Below are positions 52,241 to 60,085 of a stretch of DNA of 64,000 nucleotides, piece after piece. Both the position numbers and the translations under genes were made by a program. Below the pieces are notes generated by a model, which was given only the letters and a program-made list of their open reading frames with translations, searched no databases and was not told the DNA's origin. The stretch spans positions 2,542,001 to 2,606,000 of the forward strand of contig NZ_CP076326.1 of NCBI RefSeq assembly GCF_018771565.1, in the 5' to 3' direction. Source of the stretch: Thermoflexus hugenholtzii (lineage in GTDB: Bacteria; Chloroflexota; Anaerolineae; Thermoflexales; Thermoflexaceae). Numbering within the stretch: position 1 is the first letter of the stretch; each line of letters begins with the position of its first letter.

Positions 52241-52714
52241 CTACTCGATGCGGAGGATGCGGAAGCGGAGAACGCCGTCCGGGGCGTTCACGGTGATCAC
52301 ATCGCCCACGCGGTGGCCCAGGAGCGCCTGCCCCAGCGGGGACTCGTTGGAGATCCGCCCCTGGGAGGGATCGGCTTCGGCGGAGCCCACCACCTGATAA
52401 CGCTCCGGCGTGGATCCCCCTTCCTCCTGGATGGTCACCCAGCTCCCCAGGGTGACGAAGGTTTTGGGCCCGGTGGTCTCCTCGATGATCACCGCGCGCC
52501 GGAGCATGGATTCCAGCATCATGATGCGGCCTTCCACAAAGGCCTGCTCGTTCTTGGCCGCCTCATATTCCGCGTTCTCGTCGTAGTTGCCCTCATCCAT
52601 CGCCAGGTTCAGCCGCCGGGCCACTTCCTGACGACGAACGGTGCGCAGGTACTCCAGCTCCTCCAGCAACTTCTGATAGCCTTCACGAGTCAGATAGATG
52701 GGCTGCTCGCTCAT
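52241..52714 (-). CDS. greA: Transcription elongation factor GreA, copy 2
   Basis: A 157-residue GreA paralogue of the gene at 43137. It starts at MSEQPIYLTREGYQ, after a 175-base leader. The coiled-coil tip reads GNYDENAEYEAAKNEQAFVEGRI, still with acidic residues but D/E placement different from copy 1, and the C-terminal domain ends SNESPLGQALLGHRVGDVITV. Two Gre factors with different tips may divide cleavage and anti-pausing duties; this is inference. Operon with lysS. Confidence 0.94.
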   Translation of the reverse strand: MSEQPIYLTREGYQKLLEELEYLRTVRRQEVARRLNLAMDEGNYDENAEYEAAKNEQAFVEGRIMMLESMLRRAVIIEETTGPKTFVTLGSWVTIQEEGGSTPERYQVVGSAEADPSQGRISNESPLGQALLGHRVGDVITVNAPDGVLRFRILRIE

Positions 52715-52777
52715 AGATCCTCTCTGATCTGCGAAATCAATGGGGTGAAAGGGGGCCTCCCTCTCCAGAGACAAGAA

Positions 52778-52797
52778 GAGCGCCGTTCCAGGCGCTC
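52778..52797 (-). promoter_or_regulatory. Terminator-like hairpin in the leader of greA copy 2
   Basis: GAGCGCC (52797-52791 on the minus strand) pairs with GGCGCTC (52784-52778) around a 6-base loop, followed by TTCTTGT. It lies about 65 bases before the start codon, downstream of the promoter, and could be a weak attenuator. Confidence 0.5.
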
Positions 52798-52894
52798 CCG
52801 GTTGCTTTCGCTCCAGGCGAGCCCATATCCATGTCCCTTTGGATCCGATGGGAACCATCGTTCCGGGCCCGGCAGTTTCTCGCCAGGCGCTTCC

Positions 52895-52923
52895 ATTATA
52901 GCATGGGGCCATGGCTTCTACAA
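52895..52923 (-). promoter_or_regulatory. Promoter of greA copy 2-lysS
   Basis: Minus-strand TTGTAG (52923-52918), 17-base spacer and TATAAT (52900-52895). The mobile palindrome ends only 17 bases upstream of the -35 box. Confidence 0.75.
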
Positions 52924-52939
52924 GGCCGCCGATGGGGCA

Positions 52940-53019
52940 GGGTGTGTCCCAAAATCGTAGGACAACTGCGAGCAGTTGTCCTACAACGCGGCGAGGCCCG
53001 ACAAAATTGGGACACACCT
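52940..53019. mobile_element. 80-bp palindromic MITE-like element, copy C, with 9-bp direct repeats
   Basis: Ends GGGTGTGTCCCAA (from 52940) and TTGGGACACACCT (to 53019) are inverted repeats; the core AGGACAACTG-CGAG-CAGTTGTCCT is at 52959-52982. GATGGGGCA stands directly on both sides (52931-52939 and 53020-53028), as expected for a target-site duplication. It is the only complete copy here; copies A (11257) and B (36276) are damaged. It carries no gene, so it must move with a transposase coded elsewhere. Confidence 0.82.
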
Positions 53020-53050
53020 GATGGGGCATCCACACCGGAGCGAACCGGAT

Positions 53051-53707
53051 ATGCCGTTCTGGACCCTCTTTTTGATCCTCGCATGGCCCCTCGGGATGCT
53101 GGCCAACGGGCTGGCCGATGCCCTGCCGGCCCGCCGGGTTCTTCCCCATCGGCTGCGGTCCGCCTGGGCCGCGTGGATTCGCTTCGGGCGGCGGCCGCGG
53201 GCCCGGGAGCTGGCCCTGGAGGCGGGGGTGCCGCTGCTGTGGGCGCTGGCCCTGGGACGCTTCGGCCTCTCCCCCCGGGGGATCCTCTGCGCCCTGTATC
53301 TGACGATCCTGGCCCTCGTGGTCGTCACCGATCTGGAGCATCGGCGGATCTACGACGCGGTGATGCTGCCGGCCATCGCCCTGGCGGCCCTGGCGGCCCC
53401 GGTCTCCCCATGGCTGGAGGGGGGCGCCATCGGGGCCTGGGGAATGGGCGTCGGCGCCTTCATCTTCTTTTTCGGGCTGGCGGTCATCAGCCGGGGCGGG
53501 ATCGGGGGCGGAGATGCGACGCTGGCGGCCTTCATCGGGCTGATCACCGGCTTCCCTCAGGGTCTGCGGGCGCTGTCGTGGGGGGTTCTGCTGGCCGGGG
53601 CCTTCAGCCTGGGGCTGCTGCTGTCCCGGCGGGGGACGCTGAAGACGGCCTTTCCATACGGCCCCTTCCTGGCCCTGGGAGGCGCCCTCGTCCTGTTCGG
53701 AAGCTGA
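53051..53707 (+). CDS. A24-family prepilin peptidase-like membrane protein
   Basis: A 218-residue protein with about six to seven membrane helices. The two catalytic aspartates of type IV prepilin peptidases are seen in VVTDLEHRRIYDAV (near 95) and GGGDATLAAFIGL (near 155). The N-terminal cysteine-bearing methylation domain of full PilD is absent, so it would be a peptidase-only form. No pilin genes are in the window. The start is the first ATG after the mobile palindrome; no strong ribosome site is visible. Confidence 0.85.
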   Translation: MPFWTLFLILAWPLGMLANGLADALPARRVLPHRLRSAWAAWIRFGRRPRARELALEAGVPLLWALALGRFGLSPRGILCALYLTILALVVVTDLEHRRIYDAVMLPAIALAALAAPVSPWLEGGAIGAWGMGVGAFIFFFGLAVISRGGIGGGDATLAAFIGLITGFPQGLRALSWGVLLAGAFSLGLLLSRRGTLKTAFPYGPFLALGGALVLFGS

Positions 53708-53731
53708 CCCGGAGAGCCCCGTGTGTGTCCC

Positions 53732-54313
53732 TCACCCGGTCATCCACACCCACTGGGTGGGAAAGAGACGGTCGAGGCCCACCTCGGCGAAATGACGCAC
53801 CAGGAGGCTGGGATCCTCCCGGGCGGCCATCAGGGCCGGGAGGCTGCGGGGGGAGGCGATCCGGGCGAGGGCGCGGGCGGCGAGGATGCGGACCTGGGGG
53901 TTCGGGTGGCGCAGGCCCTCGATCAGGGGATCCAGCGCCGCTTCCCCGTAACGGGCCAGGGCCTCCGCGGCCACCCAGGCCACCCAGGGGAGATCCTGGA
54001 GCCGGGCGCAGAGAGCCTGCGCGATGCGAGGGGCTTCCGCCTCCCGCGGTCGCGCGCCCAGGGCCCAGGCGGCGGCCGCCCGCACCTCGGGCTCCGGATC
54101 CTCAAGGGCCCGCAACAGGGCCTCCTCCCCGCGCGCATCCGGGAGCTCCACGCTGAGCCGGCAGGCCCAGGCCCGAGCCTCCGGATCCGGATCGCGGAGC
54201 AGATCCTCTACCCACGCCGCCAGGACCTCCGGGTCCTCCCGGAGGGTGGACAGCTGGGCCTCCGCGCCCTGAGGGTCCTCCTGCCATCGCCGGCGCCAGG
54301 CGCGAAGGTCCAT
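53732..54313 (-). CDS. HEAT-repeat protein
   Basis: A 193-residue alpha-solenoid protein. At least four HEAT/PBS-lyase-type repeats can be read: ALEDPEPEVRAAAAWALG, LPWVAWVAAEALARYG, GLRHPNPQVRILAARALARI and REDPSLLVRHFAEVGLDRL. Such proteins act as scaffolds; no partner can be named. The start MDLRAWRRRW lacks a strong ribosome site. It follows the Trm112-like gene by 14 bases. Confidence 0.8.
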   Translation of the reverse strand: MDLRAWRRRWQEDPQGAEAQLSTLREDPEVLAAWVEDLLRDPDPEARAWACRLSVELPDARGEEALLRALEDPEPEVRAAAAWALGARPREAEAPRIAQALCARLQDLPWVAWVAAEALARYGEAALDPLIEGLRHPNPQVRILAARALARIASPRSLPALMAAREDPSLLVRHFAEVGLDRLFPTQWVWMTG

Positions 54314-54327
54314 CGGCGGCTTCCGCC

Positions 54328-54573
54328 TCAGGCCGCAGGGGGAGGGACCGGGAGGGCGTCGACGGGGGTGTCGCGCCACTTATCGCCTTCCTCGATCAGC
54401 ATCACCGGGATGCCGTCGCGGATGGGATACTTGCGCCCGCAATCCGGCTCCAGGCACACCAGCCACGCATCCCGCACCAGCTGCAGCCGCCCGGGATCGG
54501 GCCCCTCCTTCCGGGTTGGGCCGGACACGCAGTGAGGGCAACGCAGGATCTCCAGGAGCTCCGGGCTGATCAT
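54328..54573 (-). CDS. Trm112-like zinc-ribbon protein
   Basis: An 81-residue Trm112/UPF0434 family protein. The start MISPELLEILRCPHC follows AAGGAGG. It has the typical LEILRCPxC, the second pair in CLEPDCGRKYPIRDGIPVML, and a short tail. In other organisms Trm112-type proteins stabilise methyltransferases; here the partner is unknown, although a DNA methylase gene stands divergently 120 bases away. Confidence 0.88.
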   Translation of the reverse strand: MISPELLEILRCPHCVSGPTRKEGPDPGRLQLVRDAWLVCLEPDCGRKYPIRDGIPVMLIEEGDKWRDTPVDALPVPPPAA

Positions 54574-54692
54574 CGATCTCGCCTCCTTGAAAAAGCATCC
54601 CCACCGCCACGGGCTATAATAGCACAGGAGGCCCATTCCGCGCTTTCCTCGGAAGAGAGACCCGGACGGCGCCTTCTTCAGGAGAGGATCGG

Positions 54693-56114
54693 ATGCAACC
54701 GTTACCCTGGCGATGGGAGCCCGTGGATACGCAGCGCGACCGGCACTTCCGCCGCCGGGAGAAGGTCCTTGGGCAGTTTTTCACCCCGCCGCGGCTGGCG
54801 GCGTGGATGGTGGAGATGGCCCTCGACTGGCTTCCCCACCCGGTCTCCATGCTGGATCCCGCATGCGGCGATGGAGCCTTCCTGGAGCCGGCGGCCCGTC
54901 TTGGGTTCTCGGAGGTGATCGGCATCGAGGTGGATCCGGAGGTCCTGGCGACGGCGAGGGAGCGGCTCCGGGCTTTCCCTCAGGTTTCCCTGCACGGGGC
55001 CAACGCCCTGGAGCGGGCGCGCGAGCTGGAGGACCGCTTTGATCTGGTGGCCACCAACCCGCCGTTCTCTGCGAAGTACGGCCGCGTGCAGGACCCCTGG
55101 TTGCTGGGACGGTTTGCGCTGGCGGCGGGGCGGCGAAGCGAAGCGATCGAGGTGCTGTTTCTGGAGCTCAGCGTGCGGGCGCTTCGGGAGGGAGGTGTCT
55201 TAGCCATCGTGTTGCCGGAAGGCCTCTTCGCCAATCTGCCGTGCCGACGGGTCCGGGAATGGCTGCTCCATCACGTTCGCCCGCTGGCCATCATCAGCCT
55301 CTCCCGAAGGTTCTTCCCGGCGAAAACCTGCATCCTGTTCGCCCGCAAGGGCGGCATTCCATCGGCGGTGTGGCTGGCCCATGCGGAGGATGAGGAGGAC
55401 CTGGACCACATCTCCGAGGAGATCCGTCAGGGGAAAGGGTTCCGTCAGCCCCTTGAAGCGATGGGGGATACCTGGGTCCCGCTGCATCATCTGACGCCTC
55501 CCGCGCCTTCCGCAGCGTTCCCGCTGCTCCCCCTCGGCGAGCTGCTGCATGAGATGCGGGGAGGGCACGCGAAGTACGGGCCCCGACGGGTCTTCTCGGA
55601 GTCCGGAATCCCCTTCCTCTCTGCGAAGACCGTGACACCATGGGGGATCGACCTCCGCCGGGATGGGCGGAGGGTTCGACCGGGAAGCCCGATGGATCAC
55701 CCCGGGGCGCGGGCCCGAAAAGGAGATGTGCTGTTCGTCCGCGTCGGCGTGGGATGCATCGGGCGGGCCGCCGTGGTGCTGGAGGACGATGAGGAGGGAA
55801 TTGCGGACGACTACCTCTATATCCTCCGGTTCCGAACAGACCGGATGCGGCCGGAGTTCTTCGCCCTGCTGACGCAGACGGGCTTCTTCCGACGGGCGCT
55901 GCAGCGGATCTGGCGAGGGACCGGGACGGTCACAGTGCCGCAGCGCCTGCTGCGGGAGCTTCCGGTCCCGGTCCCTCCGCTCTCCGCGCAGGAGCCTTTC
56001 GCGGCGGCGTATCGCGACCTTCACCGGCGCGCCCGGGAGGGCCACATGCGCATTGAGGAGTTGGGAAGACAGGTGCTCCAGCTGGAGCACCTGTTTGAAG
56101 GCCGGGGGTTATAA
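54693..56114 (+). CDS. Orphan N6-adenine DNA methylase with fused specificity domain
   Basis: A 473-residue protein. The N-terminal methylase domain carries KVLGQFFTPPRLAAWMV, the SAM-binding MLDPACGDGAFLEPA (near 52) and the catalytic NPPF (near 118), as in gamma-class/HsdM-type adenine methylases. After about residue 270 an HsdS-like target-recognition region follows, with GHAKYGPRRVFSESGIPFLSAKTV and the closing PVPPLSAQEPFAAAYRDL and a helix. This methylase-plus-recognition layout is that of type IIG enzymes without the nuclease part, or of BREX-like methylases. No restriction gene is adjacent. TATAAT at 54615-54620 may belong to its promoter. Confidence 0.86.
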   Translation: MQPLPWRWEPVDTQRDRHFRRREKVLGQFFTPPRLAAWMVEMALDWLPHPVSMLDPACGDGAFLEPAARLGFSEVIGIEVDPEVLATARERLRAFPQVSLHGANALERARELEDRFDLVATNPPFSAKYGRVQDPWLLGRFALAAGRRSEAIEVLFLELSVRALREGGVLAIVLPEGLFANLPCRRVREWLLHHVRPLAIISLSRRFFPAKTCILFARKGGIPSAVWLAHAEDEEDLDHISEEIRQGKGFRQPLEAMGDTWVPLHHLTPPAPSAAFPLLPLGELLHEMRGGHAKYGPRRVFSESGIPFLSAKTVTPWGIDLRRDGRRVRPGSPMDHPGARARKGDVLFVRVGVGCIGRAAVVLEDDEEGIADDYLYILRFRTDRMRPEFFALLTQTGFFRRALQRIWRGTGTVTVPQRLLRELPVPVPPLSAQEPFAAAYRDLHRRAREGHMRIEELGRQVLQLEHLFEGRGL

Positions 56115-56151
56115 GCCGAAATGAATTTCGGCCTACCACATCAGGGGAGCC

Positions 56152-57336
56152 ATGACGGTAGTGTCCCCAACCTGGGCGGAAGTGGATCTGGAGGCCATTG
56201 CGGCGAACACGCGGGCGGTGAAGCGCTGGGTGGGGGATCGGGTGGAGGTGATCGCGGTGGTGAAGGCCAACGCCTATGGCCACGGCGCCGTCCCGGTCGC
56301 CCGGGCCGCCCTCTCCGCCGGCGCCTCCCGCCTGGCCGTCCACCGGATCGCGGAAGGGATCGCCCTGCGCCGGGCCGGCATCGAGGCCCCCATCCTGGTG
56401 ATGGCCCCGCTGCTCCCGGAGGAAGCGCCGGAGGTCGTCCGCTGGGGGTTGACTCCCACGCTCTCCACACCGGAGGCCGCCCAGGCCCTCAGCGCGGCCG
56501 CCCGCGCCGCCGGGCGCATCCTCCCCGTCCACGTCGAAGTGGACACCGGGATGGGGCGGGCCGGGTTGCTGCCCGCCGAGGTGCTGCCCTTCCTGCGCGC
56601 GCTCCAGGGGATGGAGGGCCTTTCGCTCGAGGGGCTCTACACCCACTTCGCCACCGCGGACGAAAGCGACCCCTCGTTCGCCATGCGCCAGCTGCGCCGC
56701 TTCGAGGAGGTGATCGGGACCCTGGAGGCGGCGGGGATCCGGATCCCGCTCCGCCACGCCGCCAACAGCGCGGCGACGATGCGCTTCCGCGCCACGCACT
56801 TTGAGGCGGTGCGCCCCGGCCTCGCTCTCTACGGGATGCGCCCCTCTCCGGAGTGGGAACCCCCCTTCCCCTTGCGCCCCGCCCTGACCCTCAAAAGCCG
56901 GGTGATCCGGGTGTGGACCCTGGCGCCCGGAGAATCGGTGGGCTACGGACGGACGTTCGTCGCGCACCGGGAAGCCCGCATGGCGCTGGTCCCCATCGGC
57001 TACGGCGACGGCTACCTGCGCGCGCTCTCCAACCGCGGGGCCGTCCTCATCCGGGGGCAACGCGCCCCGATCCGCGGCCGGGTGAGCATGGACCAGATCG
57101 TGGTGGAGGTGACCGGGATCCCCGAGGTGCGCGTGGGGGATGAGGTGGTGATCCTCGGACGACAGGGGAGCGAGGAGATCCGGGCGGAGGATCTGGCGGA
57201 ATGGGCGGGCACGATCAACTATGAGATCACGACCCTGATCTCCCCTCGCGTCCCTCGCCTGTATCGATCCGGCGAAACCCTGGCGACGGAGGGCGCCCCC
57301 GCGGAGGCCGCCCCCTCGCCGTTCGCGATCCCCTGA
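56152..57336 (+). CDS. alr: Alanine racemase
   Basis: A 394-residue PLP enzyme that makes D-alanine for peptidoglycan. The PLP lysine is in VIAVVKANAYGHGA near 40; HVEVDTGMGRAGLLP near 127, GLYTHFATADES near 163, the RPGLALYG motif near 222 and the catalytic tyrosine in SVGYGRTF near 264 are all present, as is RVSMDQIVV. Between the methylase stop and this gene, GCCGAAAT-GA-ATTTCGGC (56115-56132) forms a perfect hairpin. It is followed 15 bases later by aroB. Confidence 0.96.
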   Translation: MTVVSPTWAEVDLEAIAANTRAVKRWVGDRVEVIAVVKANAYGHGAVPVARAALSAGASRLAVHRIAEGIALRRAGIEAPILVMAPLLPEEAPEVVRWGLTPTLSTPEAAQALSAAARAAGRILPVHVEVDTGMGRAGLLPAEVLPFLRALQGMEGLSLEGLYTHFATADESDPSFAMRQLRRFEEVIGTLEAAGIRIPLRHAANSAATMRFRATHFEAVRPGLALYGMRPSPEWEPPFPLRPALTLKSRVIRVWTLAPGESVGYGRTFVAHREARMALVPIGYGDGYLRALSNRGAVLIRGQRAPIRGRVSMDQIVVEVTGIPEVRVGDEVVILGRQGSEEIRAEDLAEWAGTINYEITTLISPRVPRLYRSGETLATEGAPAEAAPSPFAIP

Positions 57337-57351
57337 AGGCCCAGGCTCCCC

Positions 57352-58470
57352 ATGCGGACGCTTCACCTGCGCTTCCCGGAAGCCGATCGCTCGCATCCGA
57401 TCCTCATCGACTCAGGCCTCCTGGATCGATGCGGAGAGCTCCTGGTGAGGGCCGGGCTGGGAGGGCCGGTCGCCCTGATCAGCGATGCGATGGTGATGGC
57501 GCATCAGGGGGAGCGGGTGCGACAGGCCCTCCATCAAGCCGGGATCCCCTTCGTGGAGCTCGTCCTGCCGCCGGGGGAAGGGACCAAAACCCTCTCCACC
57601 GCCGCCGATCTCTACCGCCAGCTCGTCCGGGCCGGCCTGGGGCGGGATGGAACGCTCCTCGCCGCAGGCGGCGGCGTGATCCTGGACCTGGCGGGCTTCG
57701 TCGCCGCCACATATATGCGGGGGATCCCTTTCGTCAGCGCGCCCACCACCCTCCTGGCGATGGTGGACGCGGCCATCGGGGGCAAGGTGGGAGTGGATCT
57801 CCCGGAGGGGAAGAACCTGGTGGGGGCCTTCTACCCGCCCCGGCTGCTCCTGATTGACCCCACCGCGCTGGACACCCTCCCGACATCGGAGTGGCGCCAC
57901 GGGATGGCGGAGGTGGTGAAAGCCGCCCTCATCGGGGATCCCGAGCTGTGGGAGCAATTGCGCGCGGCGCCTGCGCGCTGGGCGCAACCGCCGGAAGGCC
58001 CGGAGCGGCTGGAGCTGTTGGAGCGGGCCATCGCCGTGAAGGCGCGGATCGTGGAGCGGGATCCGTGGGAGACGCAGGGGGAGCGCGAGCAGCTGAACCT
58101 GGGGCACACCTTCGGGCACGCCTTCGAGCGCCTGAGCGGCTACCGCGTGCCCCACGGGGAGGCGGTGGCCACCGGCATGCGAGCGGCCGCCGCCCTCTCG
58201 GCGCGGCTGGGCCTGCTGGAGACGCCGGATCTCCCGCAGGAGCTGGAGAAGCTCCTCCAGGGACTGGGATTGCCGACCCGCTGGCAAGCCTGGCTGTCCG
58301 GCTACGGGATCCAGGCGACACCCGAGGAAGTGATCGAGGCGATGGGGACTGACAAGAAGCGCCGGGCGGGGCGCTTGCGCTTCGTGCTCCTTCACCGGCC
58401 CGGCCTCGTGCGCACCTATGGGGATGTGCCGGCGGAAGCGGTGCGCCAGGCCCTGATGGAGACCGCGTAA
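57352..58470 (+). CDS. aroB: 3-dehydroquinate synthase
   Basis: A 372-residue AroB, second step of the shikimate pathway (DAHP to 3-dehydroquinate, NAD and zinc dependent). Seen: PPGEGTKTL near 78, GGGVILDLAGFVAATYMRGIPFVSAPTTLLAMVDAAIGGKVGVD near 105-148, GMAEVVKAALI near 187 with the metal-binding glutamate, and NLGHTFGHAFE near 247 with the histidines. Normal length. It lies between alr and a methyltransferase gene, probably one operon. Confidence 0.96.
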   Translation: MRTLHLRFPEADRSHPILIDSGLLDRCGELLVRAGLGGPVALISDAMVMAHQGERVRQALHQAGIPFVELVLPPGEGTKTLSTAADLYRQLVRAGLGRDGTLLAAGGGVILDLAGFVAATYMRGIPFVSAPTTLLAMVDAAIGGKVGVDLPEGKNLVGAFYPPRLLLIDPTALDTLPTSEWRHGMAEVVKAALIGDPELWEQLRAAPARWAQPPEGPERLELLERAIAVKARIVERDPWETQGEREQLNLGHTFGHAFERLSGYRVPHGEAVATGMRAAAALSARLGLLETPDLPQELEKLLQGLGLPTRWQAWLSGYGIQATPEEVIEAMGTDKKRRAGRLRFVLLHRPGLVRTYGDVPAEAVRQALMETA

Positions 58471-58496
58471 GGCCTGCTCCCGAGGAGACGGAAGCG

Positions 58497-59246
58497 GTGA
58501 ACTACGAAGCCTTCGCCGAGTTCTACGATCGGTTCTTCGGGGATTTCCTGGACGATCTCGCGTTCTATCAGGGCTACGCGGAGCGGGCCGGATCCCCGTT
58601 GCTGGAGGTGGGCTGCGGCACCGGCCGGCTCACCGTGCCCCTGGCCGCCGCCGGCTTCCACCTGACGGGGCTGGAGGCCGCGGGGGCGATGCTGGAGCGG
58701 GCCCGGGCGCGGGCGGAGGCCGCCGGCGTGGCCGACCGCATCCGCTGGGTCCAGGGCGACGCGGTCCGGGGCGTCCCGGACGGCCCTTATCCGATGGCCT
58801 TCATTCCCCTCAACACCTTTCTCCACTTCGATTCCCTGGAGGCCCAGCAGGCGGTCCTGCGCCATCTGCACCGCGCCCTGGAGCCGGGAGGGTTCCTGCT
58901 CCTGGACTGCCTGAACCCGGACGCGGCGTTCCTGGCCGAGCACGGCCAGGTGGTCCTGCGCGGGTGGCAGGAGGAAGGCTCCTCCCTCCTGCTCTGGTTC
59001 GAAGCGCGGCGGGTGGACGCAGCCGCCCAGCGCCTGGAGCTGGTGATCCTGGTGGAGATCCTGAACCCCGATGGGACATGGCGACGCTGGGCCTTCCCCA
59101 GCTCGATGCGCTTCGTATGGCCCGGGGAGCTGCGGCTTCTGCTGGAAGGATGCGGCTTCACGGTGGAGGCGATGTTCGGGAGCTACGACCTGAGCCCCTA
59201 CCGCGAGGACAGCCCCCAGATGCTGGTGGTGGCCCGACGGCGCTGA
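58497..59246 (+). CDS. Class I SAM-dependent methyltransferase
   Basis: A 249-residue protein starting with GTG after GAGGAGACGGAAGCG. Motif I is LLEVGCGTGRLTVPLAAAG near 34, followed by LTGLEAAGAML, RIRWVQGDAV and LEPGGFLLLDCLNPD, the usual Rossmann methyltransferase order. A C-terminal beta part (LVILVEILNPDGTWRRWAFPSSMRF) resembles glycine/sarcosine-type or ubiquinone-type methyltransferases, but the substrate is open. It is 26 bases after aroB. Confidence 0.85.
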   Translation: MNYEAFAEFYDRFFGDFLDDLAFYQGYAERAGSPLLEVGCGTGRLTVPLAAAGFHLTGLEAAGAMLERARARAEAAGVADRIRWVQGDAVRGVPDGPYPMAFIPLNTFLHFDSLEAQQAVLRHLHRALEPGGFLLLDCLNPDAAFLAEHGQVVLRGWQEEGSSLLLWFEARRVDAAAQRLELVILVEILNPDGTWRRWAFPSSMRFVWPGELRLLLEGCGFTVEAMFGSYDLSPYREDSPQMLVVARRR

Positions 59247-59285
59247 GCGGAGCCCTCCGGCAGGCGGCTCTCCTGTTTCCCATCA

Positions 59286-59314
59286 TTGAGAGCCCGTGGG
59301 ATCCGTGTTACACT
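59286..59314 (+). promoter_or_regulatory. Promoter of the DtxR-type regulator gene
   Basis: TTGAGA (59286-59291), 17 bases and TACACT (59309-59314), 43 bases before the start codon. The region after the -10 box is A/C-rich but shows no clean DtxR palindrome. Confidence 0.6.
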
Positions 59315-59356
59315 TCCTCTGAAACTTCCGAAAGCCAGGCAGGTCACCGCCGTTCG

Positions 59357-60064
59357 ATGGAGGATGCGCTGAACCGCCACCATCCGCCCCCGTCGCCCAC
59401 CCCGGCGATGCGGGCTTATCTGGCCGAGATCTACCGGCTCGGCGAGGGGGAGCCGGTGCGGGCCACCCAGCTGGCCCGCCGGCTGGACGTCACCCTCACC
59501 GCGGCCGTCCGCATGCTCAACCGCCTGGAGTCCCACGGCTGGATCCAGCGGACCCGCCACGGGATCCGGTTGACGGAGACGGGGGAACGGGAGGCGCTGC
59601 GAAGCATCCGCCGGCATCGCATCCTGGAAGCCTTCCTGAGCCGGGTGCTGGGGATCGGATGGGAGGAAGTGCACGCCCTGGCGGATCGCCTGGACCCGGC
59701 GGTGGACGAGGCGCTGTGCGAGCGGATGTATGAAGTGGCCGGCCGCCCGTCCCACTGCCCCCACGGGGATCCTATTCCCACGCCGGAGGGATGGATCCCG
59801 CCCCTCGGGGACGTCCCCTTGAGCGAGATCCCCATCGGCGCCCGAGGGCGCATCACGCGGGTCAAAACCGAAGATGCCGAACAGCTACGCTATCTGGGGT
59901 CCCTCGGGCTGGTCCCTGGCGTTCCCTTCGAGCTGGTCGCCCGGGCGCCGTTCAACGGCCCCCTGCGGCTCCGGCTTCCGCAACACGATGTGATCATCGG
60001 GCCCGAGCTGGCCCAGCACCTGCGGGTGATCCTGGAGCCGGAGCCCTCCGGGGCCTCCTCCTGA
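59357..60064 (+). CDS. DtxR/MntR-family metal-dependent repressor
   Basis: A 235-residue regulator: winged helix (about 15-75, MRAYLAEIYRLGEGEPVRATQLARRLDVT), dimerisation domain with metal-ligand residues (HRILEAFLSRVLGIGWEEVHALADRLDPAVDEALCERM, and CPHGDPIP near 135), and a C-terminal FeoA/SH3-like domain (IGARGRITRVKTEDAEQLRYLGSLGLVPGVPFE). It should sense Fe(2+) or Mn(2+). No metal transporter is adjacent, so its targets lie elsewhere or are the downstream genes. Confidence 0.9.
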   Translation: MEDALNRHHPPPSPTPAMRAYLAEIYRLGEGEPVRATQLARRLDVTLTAAVRMLNRLESHGWIQRTRHGIRLTETGEREALRSIRRHRILEAFLSRVLGIGWEEVHALADRLDPAVDEALCERMYEVAGRPSHCPHGDPIPTPEGWIPPLGDVPLSEIPIGARGRITRVKTEDAEQLRYLGSLGLVPGVPFELVARAPFNGPLRLRLPQHDVIIGPELAQHLRVILEPEPSGASS

Positions 60065-60085
60065 ATCTCCTCGCCGGAGGCTGCG

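Noticed and set aside
50099-52960. A 953-codon open frame on the plus strand, opposite lysS and greA copy 2
   Set aside because: It is an antisense shadow caused by high GC codon bias; the minus strand carries well-conserved genes with all catalytic motifs.
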